DNA of 17,072 nt from Candidatus Nomurabacteria bacterium (lineage in GTDB: Bacteria; Patescibacteriota; Minisyncoccia; Phycocordibacterales; SBAW01), in assembly GCA_943355135.1 (NCBI GenBank), contig CALREG010000013.1, forward strand, positions 1-17,072, given 5' to 3'. Of the stretch, positions 1 through 7,167 are shown piece after piece. The notes under the pieces were generated by a model. It was given only the letters and a program-made list of their open reading frames with translations. It did no database searches and was not told where the DNA came from. The first letter of the stretch is position 1, and the number at the start of each line of letters is the position of its first letter. The position numbers and the translations under genes were made by a program.

Positions 1-323
1 AAATATACGCCATGACTGGCATGATGAGTACCCTACATTTAGTTGCCAACAAGCCGGGGACTTTTAAAGGTCTCTCGGCCAATTACAGCGGAGAAGGTTT
101 TGCAGGGATGCAGTTTACCGTTGTTGCAACGCCGCAGGAAGAGTTTGATGCGTGGATACAGACGGTCAAAGAGTCTCCACAGATTTTAGACCAGAGCGCC
201 TACCGCATGTTGGCGCGGCCGAGCATTGCAAACCCCGCCGCTTATTACGGGAGTTTCGATCAGGACCTCCTTTCTTCCATCATGAAAAAATTTACCGGGG
301 ACGCGCCTCAAGTACAGCATTAG
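1..323 (+). CDS. cyoA: Cytochrome bo3 ubiquinol oxidase subunit II, C-terminal part (5' truncated by window)
   Basis: Subunit II of the proton-pumping bo3 quinol oxidase, a membrane-anchored periplasm-side cupredoxin-like subunit that supports subunit I. Only the last ~107 residues are present; the frame is already open at base 3 and runs to TAG at 321-323. The visible part matches the E. coli CyoA C-terminal domain closely, recalled by eye: IYAMTGM, then [26 protein letters not shown], then FDAWI...SP and the late LxxPS region. No Cu-A ligand cluster is visible here, as expected for a quinol oxidase rather than a cytochrome c oxidase. The long His/Met-rich tail of E. coli CyoA is absent: the protein stops shortly after the KFTG segment. 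cyoB follows 4 nt later, so the two are one operon. The lipoprotein signal and two N-terminal helices lie outside the window. Confidence 0.95.
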   Translation, partial: IYAMTGMMSTLHLVANKPGTFKGLSANYSGEGFAGMQFTVVATPQEEFDAWIQTVKESPQILDQSAYRMLARPSIANPAAYYGSFDQDLLSSIMKKFTGDAPQVQH

Positions 324-327
324 TACT

Positions 328-2232
328 ATGTTTGGAAAACTTACCCTCGATGCTTTTGTGCACGGCCCGATTGAGACGGTCGCCCAGCTGACCGTCGTTT
401 TTGGTGCGCTTGCTATTGTTGGACTGCTCTTCTACCTCAAACGGTGGGGCTGGCTGTGGCGCGAGTGGCTTACAACTGTCGACCATAAAAAAATAGGCGT
501 CATGTATCTCGCGCTTTCGTTCGTGATGCTCACGCGCGGGGCGGTAGACGCCTTTTTAATGCGCGCCCAGCAGGCGATAGCGGCAGGACAGCCGGGCTAT
601 CTGCCGCCAGACCACTACGCCCAGATATTTACCGCGCACGGGATTATCATGATTTTCTTCGTGGCGATGCCGTTTATGTTCGGCCTGCTCAACTACATAG
701 TGCCGCTCCAGATAGGCTCCCGCGATGTTGCGTATCCATTTCTAAATTCGATGAGCTTCTGGCTGACGGTTGCAGGAGCAGTGCTCATCAATCTGTCGCT
801 CGTGGCGGGGGAGTTTGCTGCAACGGGCTGGCTGGCGTACCCGCCGCTCTCGGAGTTGGAGTTTAGCCCCGGTGTGGGAGTCGACTACTATATTTGGGCG
901 CTCCAAATCGCGGGCATCGGCACTCTGCTCTCCGGCATCAATTTCCTCGTTACTATCGTCAAAATGCGCGCGCCCGGCATGACCCTGATGCGCATGCCTG
1001 TGTTTGTGTGGACGGTACTCGGCTCGATGTTGCTGGTTATATTTGCCTTCCCTATACTCACCGCGACGCTCGGCCTTTTGTCGCTCGACCGTCTGCTTGG
1101 CATGCACTTCTTTACCACTGACTTGGGAGGCTCTGCCATGATGTACGTCAATCTTATCTGGGCATGGGGGCATCCGGAAGTCTATATTTTAATTTTGCCC
1201 GCGTTCGGCATATTTTCTGAAATAGTGCCTGTGTTTTCGCAAAAAAAATTGTTTGGCTACACCTCGATGGTGGTCGCTACCATACTTATTGTCTTTCTCT
1301 CCTTCGTGGTGTGGGTGCACCACTTCTTTACGATGGGAGCCTCGGCAAACGTCAACGCGTTCTTTGGCATCATGACCATGGTCATCGCCATACCCACCGG
1401 CGTCAAGGTGTTTAACTGGCTCTTTACCATGTTTCGCGGGCGGATTATTTTTGCAACCCCTATGTTGTGGTTTATGGGTTTTCTAACCACTTTTATTTTA
1501 GGCGGAATGACCGGAGTTCTTATGGCAATACCCGGAGCGGATTTCCAACTTCATAACAGTCTCTTTTTGGTCGCGCACTTCCACAACATGATTATTGGAG
1601 GCGTGTTGTTTGGATTTTTTGCGGGCTTTGTATACTGGTTCCCCAAAGTGACCGGTTTTATGCTCAATGAACGTCTGGGCAAGTACGCGTTTTGGAGCTG
1701 GCTTATAGGCTTTCTGTTTGCTTTTATTCCGCTCTACGCGCTTGGGCTTATGGGTATGACCCGCCGCTTAAGCCAAGTAGACCCGCTCTTTCAGCCACTG
1801 CTTATTGTGGCGGCTTTTGGCGCGTGCATCATTGCACTTGGGATGTTTTTTCAAGTACTGCAAGTGGTGGTGAGCTTTCGCCAGCGCAAAAAACATATCG
1901 CCGGAAGCGACCCGTGGAACGGCCGAACATTGGAGTGGTCTACTTCTTCGCCTCCGCCACATTACAACTTTGCGTCGGTGCCTGTCGTGCATGGGCGCGA
2001 TGCATTTTGGATGATGAAGCAAGAAGGAGCTCAGTCATCGGCGCATAAAGAAATCACTATACCTAAAAACACGTCGCTCGGTCTTGTGGTCGCCGCGCTG
2101 GCGCTGGTATTTGGATTCAGCATTGTCTGGCACATCTGGTGGCTTGTATTGTGCACTGCAGTAGCAGTGGTTGTAGTGCTGATTGCGCGCTCATTTGACG
2201 AAGCGACCGAGTACACCACTACCTCATCATGA
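328..2232 (+). CDS. cyoB: Cytochrome bo3 ubiquinol oxidase subunit I
   Basis: Catalytic heme-copper subunit: oxidises ubiquinol, reduces O2 to water and pumps protons. 634 aa, close to the E. coli length (663). Visible residues: low-spin heme ligand H104 in FTAHG; copper ligands in WGHPEVY and in the VWVHHFF pair; heme ligands in VAHFHN; K-channel lysine in [12 protein letters not shown]-channel aspartate in [12 protein letters not shown]. The four residues equivalent to the E. coli quinol site (R71, D75, H98, Q101) appear as R70, D74, H96 and Q99, so ubiquinol is the expected donor. The C-terminal [17 protein letters not shown] motif is also present. Similarity to proteobacterial CyoB looks high for a CPR-type genome, suggesting acquisition by transfer (inference). 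It starts 4 nt after cyoA without a clear ribosome binding site. The stop TGA overlaps the cyoC start (ATGA). Confidence 0.98.
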   Translation: MFGKLTLDAFVHGPIETVAQLTVVFGALAIVGLLFYLKRWGWLWREWLTTVDHKKIGVMYLALSFVMLTRGAVDAFLMRAQQAIAAGQPGYLPPDHYAQIFTAHGIIMIFFVAMPFMFGLLNYIVPLQIGSRDVAYPFLNSMSFWLTVAGAVLINLSLVAGEFAATGWLAYPPLSELEFSPGVGVDYYIWALQIAGIGTLLSGINFLVTIVKMRAPGMTLMRMPVFVWTVLGSMLLVIFAFPILTATLGLLSLDRLLGMHFFTTDLGGSAMMYVNLIWAWGHPEVYILILPAFGIFSEIVPVFSQKKLFGYTSMVVATILIVFLSFVVWVHHFFTMGASANVNAFFGIMTMVIAIPTGVKVFNWLFTMFRGRIIFATPMLWFMGFLTTFILGGMTGVLMAIPGADFQLHNSLFLVAHFHNMIIGGVLFGFFAGFVYWFPKVTGFMLNERLGKYAFWSWLIGFLFAFIPLYALGLMGMTRRLSQVDPLFQPLLIVAAFGACIIALGMFFQVLQVVVSFRQRKKHIAGSDPWNGRTLEWSTSSPPPHYNFASVPVVHGRDAFWMMKQEGAQSSAHKEITIPKNTSLGLVVAALALVFGFSIVWHIWWLVLCTAVAVVVVLIARSFDEATEYTTTSS

Positions 2233-2807
2233 TTTCTGACCACTCTAAAGACAAAGTAGTGTTCGGCTTTTGGGTCTATCTCATGAGCGACTGCGTGCTG
2301 TTTGCTGGACTATTTGCCACCTACGCAGTGTTGCAGGGCGCTACGTTTGGCGCCGCTACACTCGAAGAGTTGGTCAGCCTACCCTTCGTCTTTGTCGAGA
2401 CGCTACTACTGCTTACCTCCAGCTTTACCGTGGGGCTCGCGCTCCTCGCCGCGCATCATCGCAAAAAAATATGGACCCTTGTGGGGCTTGGAGTAACGCT
2501 TCTGCTTGGTCTGGCCTTTCTTGCAATGGAAGCAAGTGAGTTTATGCATCTTGTTGCTGAGGGCAATGGTCCAAATGCGAGCGCATTCTTGTCAGCCTTC
2601 TTTACATTACTGGGGACGCACGGCGTGCACGTAGCACTCGGTGCATTGTGGATGCTCATACTTATGGCGCATGTACTATTGAAGGGGCTTACGACTGGTA
2701 CTGTCAGAAAACTCGTACTACTGAGCCTGTTTTGGCACTTTCTTGATATTATCTGGATTTTTATTTTTACGTTCGTGTATTTGTTAGGAGCACTTGCACT
2801 GGTATGA
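2229..2807 (+). CDS. cyoC: Cytochrome bo3 ubiquinol oxidase subunit III
   Basis: Five-helix membrane subunit of the bo3 oxidase that packs against subunit I and stabilises it. 192 aa against about 204 in E. coli. Visible family marks are the N-terminal [24 protein letters not shown] helix, the [15 protein letters not shown] segment, the [10 protein letters not shown] motif and the C-terminal [18 protein letters not shown] helix, in the order usual for heme-copper oxidase subunit III. Start ATG at 2229 overlaps the cyoB stop by four bases, and its own TGA overlaps the cyoD start in the same way, so translation of B, C and D is probably coupled. Confidence 0.96.
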   Translation: MISDHSKDKVVFGFWVYLMSDCVLFAGLFATYAVLQGATFGAATLEELVSLPFVFVETLLLLTSSFTVGLALLAAHHRKKIWTLVGLGVTLLLGLAFLAMEASEFMHLVAEGNGPNASAFLSAFFTLLGTHGVHVALGALWMLILMAHVLLKGLTTGTVRKLVLLSLFWHFLDIIWIFIFTFVYLLGALALV

Positions 2808-3169
2808 GTATGCTACGCACCTATACGCTCGGATTTATCCTTTCGTTGGTACTTACCATAGCGGCCTTTGTGGTAGTGGGGGACCATGTGCGTACAGGGC
2901 ATGCAATTCCGCCACACTATGTGGCGGTACCGATACTAATCGGCCTTGCACTCGTGCAGTTGTTTGTACAGCTCACTTTCTTTTTGCACCTAGGCGAGGA
3001 GCGCAAGCCGCGGTGGAGTCTCGCGCTGCTGGTACTGGCTCTTGTGGTCGTCTGTATTTTGGTGGGCGGAACCCTTTGGATTATGAATACGCTCGCACAT
3101 CAGCAGATGCAAGCTCCTCCCGACATGTTTGAAGAAGAAGATATATCTCCGTCTGCACTCCATGAGTAA
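2804..3169 (+). CDS. cyoD: Cytochrome bo3 ubiquinol oxidase subunit IV
   Basis: Small three-helix assembly subunit of the bo3 oxidase. 121 aa against about 109 in E. coli. Helices are visible at roughly residues 5-25, 42-64 and 72-95, with the family-typical LIGLALVQLFVQLTFFLHLG segment in helix 2 and MNTLAHQQM at the end of helix 3. An extra acidic C-terminal tail (FEEEDISPSALHE) extends beyond the usual end. Start ATG overlaps the cyoC stop; the 3' end overlaps the cyoE start by 8 nt. Identification rests on the order in the cyo operon as well as on sequence, since subunit IV is a weakly conserved family. Confidence 0.93.
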   Translation: MSMLRTYTLGFILSLVLTIAAFVVVGDHVRTGHAIPPHYVAVPILIGLALVQLFVQLTFFLHLGEERKPRWSLALLVLALVVVCILVGGTLWIMNTLAHQQMQAPPDMFEEEDISPSALHE

Positions 3170-3848
3170 AGAATATTTTCAACTGACAAAGCCGCGCATG
3201 GTTATGATGAACGTGCTCGTAGCCGCGGCCGCTTTTATATTTGCGTCGCATGACACTATCGATTGGCGGTCTTTCTTTGCGATGGTTGGAGGGCTTTCGT
3301 TTGTAGTGGCAAGTGCCTGCGTCTTTAATAATTACGCTGACCGGTTTATGGACACGCACATGGAGCGCACGCGTGGCAGGGCCTTGGCCGCAGGGCGTAT
3401 CAACCCTACGCACGCGCTTTTGTTTGGCTCGCTGTTGCTCTTGTGCGGAGTATTGCTCCTGAGTCTGGTGCATCTCCTTGCGCTCGGCGTGGCACTGGTA
3501 GGATTTGTGGTCTATGTGTTTTTGTACACACCGCTCAAGCCGAACACTGGCTACGCGCTCTATGCAGGCGCTGTTGCCGGCGCTATGCCACCGGTTGTCG
3601 GTTACGCGGCCGCAGCTGGAGTGCTCGATTGGTACGCGCTCGCGTTTTTTTTTATTTTATTTTTTTGGCAGATACCGCACTTTTTGGCGATTGCTCGCTA
3701 TCGTTTTGATGAGTACAGCGCCGCAGGCGTACCCCTGCTGGTTAAGCGTCCGCGCGACGAGCGTGAGCGCCGCCGTGCGCGACTAGTATTTCATCTGTCA
3801 CTTGTGGTGCTGTTGGTGTTCTGTGCCGCCTTGATACTCCAGAGATGA
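3162..3848 (+). CDS. cyoE: Heme O synthase (protoheme IX farnesyltransferase), C-terminally short
   Basis: UbiA-family membrane prenyltransferase that adds farnesyl to heme b to make heme O for the bo3 oxidase. The first Asp-rich motif is N56..D60..D64 (NNYADRFMD) followed by MERTRGR. YTPLKPNTGYALYAGAVAGAMPPVVGY and WQIPHFLAIARYRFDEYSAAGVPLL match the conserved loops of E. coli CyoE. Only 228 aa long against 296 in E. coli: the protein stops within the helix after the RERRRAR loop, so the last two or so membrane helices are missing. All three frames close within 20 bases downstream, so one simple frameshift does not restore it. ATG 3162 was chosen over an upstream in-frame TTG at 3129 because it aligns with the usual N-terminus and gives a typical 8-nt overlap with cyoD. 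Its last 58 bases overlap the convergent minus-strand gene. Confidence 0.93.
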   Translation: MSKEYFQLTKPRMVMMNVLVAAAAFIFASHDTIDWRSFFAMVGGLSFVVASACVFNNYADRFMDTHMERTRGRALAAGRINPTHALLFGSLLLLCGVLLLSLVHLLALGVALVGFVVYVFLYTPLKPNTGYALYAGAVAGAMPPVVGYAAAAGVLDWYALAFFFILFFWQIPHFLAIARYRFDEYSAAGVPLLVKRPRDERERRRARLVFHLSLVVLLVFCAALILQR

Positions 3849-4345
3849 AATAAGTAGGGGATAATGGTCCCAAGCAGAAATGCACCGACGGTGCTGGTTG
3901 CAACCGCCAAGTTTTGCGCTTCTCGAAATATGACCGTGCTGAACCCAATTAAATTGATGAGTAGTAAGGCGCCCATGACCGAGTAGAAGTTAATAAGGCT
4001 CCACCATGTCAGGTTTTTTATATGAGTGGGATGTACGTGGGCGAAATGTTGCATGTAATGCACCATACCCTCTGCACTGAGGCGCTGCTTCGCCGCGCGC
4101 ACGCCGAGGATATAGCCTGCCGCCATACCGAGCAAACAGGAAGGAACAGTAAAAGGGAGTGTTACAAGCGTGTAGTTCCAAAAGGAAATAGTGAGCGTCG
4201 AGACAATAAAACAAAAAAATGCGGTCATCATGAGCCGTGTGCGTACAAATTCGCTGGCGGCGCTGTATTTAAGCGCGGTAATAAACACCAGAAATATGGT
4301 GAGTACCGCGACGGTCGCGATAATTGACGATGGTAGTTGGTCCAT
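3791..4345 (-). CDS. Five-helix membrane protein of unknown function
   Basis: 184 aa from ATG at 4345 (minus strand) to TGA at 3791-3793. I do not recognise the family. Predicted by eye are five membrane helices at about residues 7-27, 38-57, 60-83, 117-137 and 147-170. A short charged, His-containing loop (VHYMQHFAHVHPTHIK) lies between helices 3 and 4, and the C-terminal tail is polar and Ser/Thr-rich. An upstream in-frame ATG at 4492 would add 49 residues of non-membrane sequence running through the divergent gene; the start at 4345 is preferred because a -10-like palindrome lies 7 nt before it. The 3' end overlaps cyoE by 58 bases and the gene diverges from the one at 4373. Coding character is supported by the clean hydrophobic pattern; function is unknown. 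Confidence 0.75.
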   Translation of the reverse strand: MDQLPSSIIATVAVLTIFLVFITALKYSAASEFVRTRLMMTAFFCFIVSTLTISFWNYTLVTLPFTVPSCLLGMAAGYILGVRAAKQRLSAEGMVHYMQHFAHVHPTHIKNLTWWSLINFYSVMGALLLINLIGFSTVIFREAQNLAVATSTVGAFLLGTIIPYLFHLWSIKAAQNTNSTTSDR

Positions 4346-4352
4346 GGCCTTT

Positions 4353-4362
4353 ATGCTAGCAT
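4353..4362. promoter_or_regulatory. Palindromic bidirectional -10 element between divergent genes
   Basis: ATGCTAGCAT is a perfect 10-bp palindrome lying between two divergent starts (4345 minus, 4373 plus). Read in either direction it gives an extended -10 box, TGC followed by TAGCAT. The + strand start lies 10 nt after the box, the - strand start 7 nt after it, so both messages would be leaderless or nearly so. No convincing -35 box at normal spacing is seen (TTGACG at 4324-4329 is too far upstream for the + box). Confidence 0.55.
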
Positions 4363-4372
4363 GGCACATTGT

Positions 4373-4891
4373 ATGACTCTGACCACCCATGCGGTCGTTG
4401 GCGCTGCTGTCGCAAGCTTCTTCCCCGAGCAACCTTATCTCGCTTTTGCGGCAGGTTTTATGAGCCATTTGGCCATAGACGCGCTCCCACACTACGATTA
4501 TGGCGAGTTTTTACACTCGTTTGAAAAAGATCCGCACCATCGGCTCCAGACCGACATGCGGTTTGGAAAACACTTTTTACATGATCTACGCCTTATTGGA
4601 GCAGACGCGTTACTCGGCTTCCTTCTCGCATTTGTAGTGGCGCGTATCCTCGGCATATCCTACGAATACGCACTCATTGGTGCCGGCGCAGGTGTATATC
4701 CAGACCTGATTCAGTTTGTATATTACAAACTTCGAAAAACTTGGTTGGAAGTAGGCCTTGCTCCTTTGCAGCGCTTTCATGTGTGGATACAAGACGGGGT
4801 AGAGCGCCCCGAGTGGGGCTGGCGCAAAGGGTTTGGACTGCAAGCACTGCTCGCGGTCGGGATTCTTATTGCTGTTTTGCTTGTGCGCTAG
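4373..4891 (+). CDS. Membrane protein with His/Asp motifs, DUF457/YdjM-like (tentative)
   Basis: 172 aa. Visible motifs are THAVVG with H6 near the N-terminus, SHLAIDALPHYD (H32, D36, H40, D42), GKHFLHD, and GAGVYPD in a later hydrophobic segment. This layout of His and Asp between membrane segments resembles the predicted membrane-bound metal-dependent hydrolases of the YdjM/DUF457 type; that link is by motif only and the substrate is unknown. Three or four helices are visible: about residues 6-28, 76-98, 104-120 and 152-170. ATG 4373 was chosen over ATG at 4337 or 4361 because the Thr-His-Ala motif normally sits at the very N-terminus and the -10 box lies 10 nt upstream. The 3' end overlaps the next gene, on the minus strand, by 26 bases. 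Confidence 0.75.
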   Translation: MTLTTHAVVGAAVASFFPEQPYLAFAAGFMSHLAIDALPHYDYGEFLHSFEKDPHHRLQTDMRFGKHFLHDLRLIGADALLGFLLAFVVARILGISYEYALIGAGAGVYPDLIQFVYYKLRKTWLEVGLAPLQRFHVWIQDGVERPEWGWRKGFGLQALLAVGILIAVLLVR

Positions 4892-5330
4892 TTTCTGCCG
4901 AAAGAGTTGAGGCCTTGTCGAGCAGCGCGCTGACATCTATGGCTCCGGAGGAATGCTTTACCAGTACGGCTTGAAATCGCGCCGCTATATCGGCTGCCGC
5001 TAGGTAGTCACCACGAGTGGACAGTGCCCCTATCTGCGCTTCTACACTTTGTGCGTGCAGAGCTATGTTTTCGATACCTTTTTCCTTTGCTCGATCTGTA
5101 AGCGTGCCATAGCTGGTGAGTACCTCAGACTCCTGCAGACGCGCTTCTAGGGTTGAAATATCAAAAAGTGCTTGGGCTCTGGGTTCTTGTACTAGAGCGT
5201 CTTGCAGCCCTTCGTTTATTAGTATTTTAAAATTCCACAATGGCTCCTCGGGGAGTGCTGTTTGTGCGACCAAAGAGACACCTCCACCAATGAGCATCGC
5301 AAACAACAAAGACATTGCAATAACGGCCAT
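4866..5330 (-). CDS. Single-pass envelope protein, resembles DUF5667
   Basis: 154 aa from ATG at 5330 (minus strand). One N-terminal helix (residues ~3-22) acts as a signal anchor, followed by a helical, Ala/Glu/Gln-rich extracytoplasmic part. The segment TALPEEPLWNFKILINEGLQDALVQEPRAQALFDISTLEARLQE has the pattern of DUF5667 proteins (ALPGDPLYPLK followed by Ala/Glu helices), seen next to sigma-factor genes in other bacteria and frequent in CPR; the assignment is tentative. The longer in-frame start at 5495 was rejected: it adds 55 polar residues and would lie inside the divergent gene. TATACT (5345 to 5340 on the minus strand) lies 9 nt before the ATG, so the mRNA is nearly leaderless. The 3' end overlaps the convergent gene by 26 bases. 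Confidence 0.72.
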   Translation of the reverse strand: MAVIAMSLLFAMLIGGGVSLVAQTALPEEPLWNFKILINEGLQDALVQEPRAQALFDISTLEARLQESEVLTSYGTLTDRAKEKGIENIALHAQSVEAQIGALSTRGDYLAAADIAARFQAVLVKHSSGAIDVSALLDKASTLSAETSAQAKQQ

Positions 5331-5345
5331 AGTGTTGTTAGTATA
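5315..5345. promoter_or_regulatory. Overlapping divergent promoters
   Basis: On the minus strand TATACT (5345 to 5340) is a good -10 box, 9 nt before the ATG at 5330. On the plus strand TTGCAA (5315-5320) and TAGTAT (5339-5344) are spaced by 18 bp and would serve the gene at 5381 with a leader of about 30 nt. The two -10 boxes share the GTATAC core, so the promoters probably cannot both be occupied at once. Confidence 0.5.
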
Positions 5346-5367
5346 CCTCGCAGACTTCAGCTCCAAC

Positions 5368-5374
5368 GAGAGGA
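5368..5374 (+). promoter_or_regulatory. Ribosome binding site of gene 5381
   Basis: GAGAGGA ends 6 nt before ATG 5381. Purine-rich sites like this are rare in the window, where nearly all genes have none, so it supports this start. Confidence 0.6.
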
Positions 5375-5380
5375 ACTCAC

Positions 5381-5977
5381 ATGTTGATGCAGAAAGGTCC
5401 GCTGCCGAAGTATCTGGTGCACTTGCTCCAGCCACTGATGACGTGGCACGGAGTCTATTCGAAATCTGCTGAGGCTTCCAGCAGCTTCGGTTCATTTTTT
5501 GTACTGCCCGACTCGGTGCGGGACACAGTGCGAGAAATCACGCAGAAGAGCTCGTGGGGACAGGCCGAGGTTTACACCTCGGGTGGACAGTTCTTCGTGT
5601 TCGGCTCCAACTACCGGCTCTCTCCCAAAAAGGAACTCTACTACCCGCTGCGGGTGGATGGCGAATTCCAGCAGGCAATGTTGGCAGAGGCTCGAGAAAT
5701 ATCGAAAGATTCCATTCTCCGCTTCCTGTGGCGCGACAAAGAAGGGCGGGTGGGTATGTGCTTTGTGCCCATCATCGGCATCATCGCGCTCTCCTCGTCC
5801 AGAAGCATGGCGGCTGTTCCGGAATTAGCGTACGGGATGGCGCTCCTCGGCATCTTTGCCTTGGTGTTTGTGCCAGTCTACGGCTACTTCAAGCGCAACC
5901 AGTTCCGCAAGGCGCTTGGCAAGATCTGGAACGACCCACAACTTCCTTCAAGTGCGGGTATCTCCAAGCAGTTTTGA
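5381..5977 (+). CDS. Hypothetical protein with two C-terminal membrane helices
   Basis: 198 aa, family not recognised. The N-terminal ~120 residues are polar with mixed aromatic strands (for example GQFFVFGSNYRL and ELYYPLRVDGEF). They are followed by two hydrophobic segments at about residues 124-139 and 148-167 and a basic/polar tail (KRNQFRKALGKIW). This looks like a mainly cytoplasmic domain tethered by a C-terminal hairpin of helices. Unlike its neighbours it has a clear ribosome binding site and a leader of about 30 nt, and is followed 6 bases after its stop by a strong intrinsic terminator, so it forms a single-gene transcription unit. The start is set by the site at 5368-5374; an in-frame ATG two codons later is possible. 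Confidence 0.78.
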   Translation: MLMQKGPLPKYLVHLLQPLMTWHGVYSKSAEASSSFGSFFVLPDSVRDTVREITQKSSWGQAEVYTSGGQFFVFGSNYRLSPKKELYYPLRVDGEFQQAMLAEAREISKDSILRFLWRDKEGRVGMCFVPIIGIIALSSSRSMAAVPELAYGMALLGIFALVFVPVYGYFKRNQFRKALGKIWNDPQLPSSAGISKQF

Positions 5978-5983
5978 CGCCTG

Positions 5984-6012
5984 CTCCTCCCCGAAACGGG
6001 AGGAGTTTTTTT
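5984..6012 (+). terminator. Intrinsic terminator after gene 5381
   Basis: CTCCTCCC (5984-5991) pairs perfectly with GGGAGGAG (5998-6005) around the loop CGAAAC, and is followed by seven T (6006-6012). It begins 6 nt after the stop of the upstream gene and insulates the ATP synthase operon. Confidence 0.92.
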
Positions 6013-6022
6013 ATGCTTTTTA

Positions 6023-6031
6023 TGCTAAATT
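6023..6031 (+). promoter_or_regulatory. Extended -10 promoter of the ATP synthase operon
   Basis: TGCTAAATT gives a TGn extension plus a -10-like hexamer (TAAATT) 10 nt before the atpB ATG, the same geometry as at 4354-4362 and 13658-13666. It lies directly after the terminator T-run. No good -35 box is visible at normal spacing. Confidence 0.5.
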
Positions 6032-6041
6032 GTCTGTATAT

Positions 6042-6809
6042 ATGGAGTCGGGCTTGCATATAACGCTCGCCGCAGAGCGCTTGTTTACTGTGTGGGGATT
6101 CCCCATTACTAATTCCACGCTAGCGATGTGGTTTGTTATGGCCGTGCTTATTGTGCTTGGGCTACTGGTCAATCGCCGCGTATCGCTTATACCCAACAAG
6201 CTCCAAAACCTGTTTGAGATGGTGTTTGAGTACCTTTTGGACATGATGGAAAAGACGCTCGGCTCCCGCAAGCTCGCGATGCGGTACTTCCCATTTATTA
6301 CGACCATCTTCCTTTTTATACTCGCCGCAAACTGGCTACACTTCTTGCCCATCTTCGGCACCTTTACGGTAGGGCACGGCGACGAGCATATTCCACTCTT
6401 GCACGGGGTCAACGCTGACCTCAACTCGACGCTCGCGCTCGCAATCATCTCGTTTTTGGTCATCGAGCTCTCGGGTATCTTTACCCTCGGCGTCTTGAAG
6501 TACGGCTCAAAATTTGTTAATTTTAAGGGAGGCGCGATGATGTTCATAGTGGGCTTGCTCGAACTCATCGGCAACCTTGCGCGCCTTATATCGTTCTCCT
6601 TTAGGCTCTTCGGGGCGATTTTTGCCGGCGAGGTGCTCTTGATGGTGGTTGGCACCTTTGTGCCGTACTTCCTGCCGGTGCCGCTGATGGCCTTCGAGGC
6701 CTTTATAGGACTCCTGCAGGCGGCGATATTCGCCATTCTGACCATGGCGTTCATCAAGATAGCTATTGATGAGCCCCACGGGAGTCACACCGAGGCGCAC
6801 GCGCATTAA
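6042..6809 (+). CDS. atpB: F1Fo ATP synthase subunit a
   Basis: Membrane stator subunit that carries the proton half-channels beside the c ring. 255 aa. The essential arginine is R188 in SFSFRLFGAIFAGE, equivalent to E. coli aR210. Family marks also include the N-terminal FGFPITNS-type segment (WGFPITNSTLAMW), LVNRRVSLIPNKLQNLFE, FLFILAANWLHFLP and the C-terminal LLQAAIFAILTMAFIKIA helix. The ATG at 6042 was chosen over earlier in-frame codons because the upstream part translates through the terminator and the preceding gene in another frame, and the -10 box sits 10 nt before. There is no ribosome binding site, so initiation is probably leaderless or near-leaderless. First gene of the operon; no separate atpI is present. 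Confidence 0.97.
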   Translation: MESGLHITLAAERLFTVWGFPITNSTLAMWFVMAVLIVLGLLVNRRVSLIPNKLQNLFEMVFEYLLDMMEKTLGSRKLAMRYFPFITTIFLFILAANWLHFLPIFGTFTVGHGDEHIPLLHGVNADLNSTLALAIISFLVIELSGIFTLGVLKYGSKFVNFKGGAMMFIVGLLELIGNLARLISFSFRLFGAIFAGEVLLMVVGTFVPYFLPVPLMAFEAFIGLLQAAIFAILTMAFIKIAIDEPHGSHTEAHAH

Positions 6810-7068
<259 letters not shown>

Positions 7069-7082
7069 CAGTAATCGCTCAA

Positions 7083-7154
7083 AGCAAAAACGCTCTGAAA
7101 AAAGTCCTCGGGTCGGCTTCGCCTCAACCAGACTTTTTCCATAGCGTTTTTGCT
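7083..7154 (+). other. Long imperfect hairpin between atpE and atpF
   Basis: AGCAAAAACGCT (7083-7094) pairs perfectly with AGCGTTTTTGCT (7143-7154). Inward, after single mismatches, GT..AAAAAGTC (to 7106) pairs with GACTTTTT (7131-7138). The 24-nt loop can itself fold, with GGT/ACC and GGC/GCC pairs around TTC. It fills the spacer, starting 14 nt after the atpE stop and ending 13 nt before the atpF start. Possible roles are partial termination or an RNA processing or stability barrier that sets c-subunit excess; none is shown. Confidence 0.7.
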
Positions 7155-7167
7155 CCCGCTCTATCGC

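Noticed and set aside
2229..2807. TGA read as an amino acid (Gracilibacteria/Absconditabacteria code)
   Set aside because: cyoB and cyoC end with TGA in ATGA overlaps at the normal protein ends, and the conserved genes have no internal TGA.
3840..3870. Frameshift in cyoE that would restore the missing C-terminus
   Set aside because: The other two frames close at 3851-3853 and 3862-3864 and no CyoE-like residues follow, so a simple frameshift does not explain the short protein.
4324..4357. Classical promoter TTGACG with TATGCT for gene 4373
   Set aside because: The spacing between the boxes is 22 bp, too long for a normal housekeeping promoter; the extended -10 in the palindrome fits better.
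5331..5495. N-terminal extension of the DUF5667-like gene to ATG 5495
   Set aside because: It would put 55 polar residues before the signal-anchor helix and overlap the divergent gene, which has its own ribosome binding site.
6020..6757. 245-codon minus-strand frame opposite atpB
   Set aside because: Fully antisense to conserved atpB; Ser/Ile/Lys-rich product with no recognisable features and no start signals.
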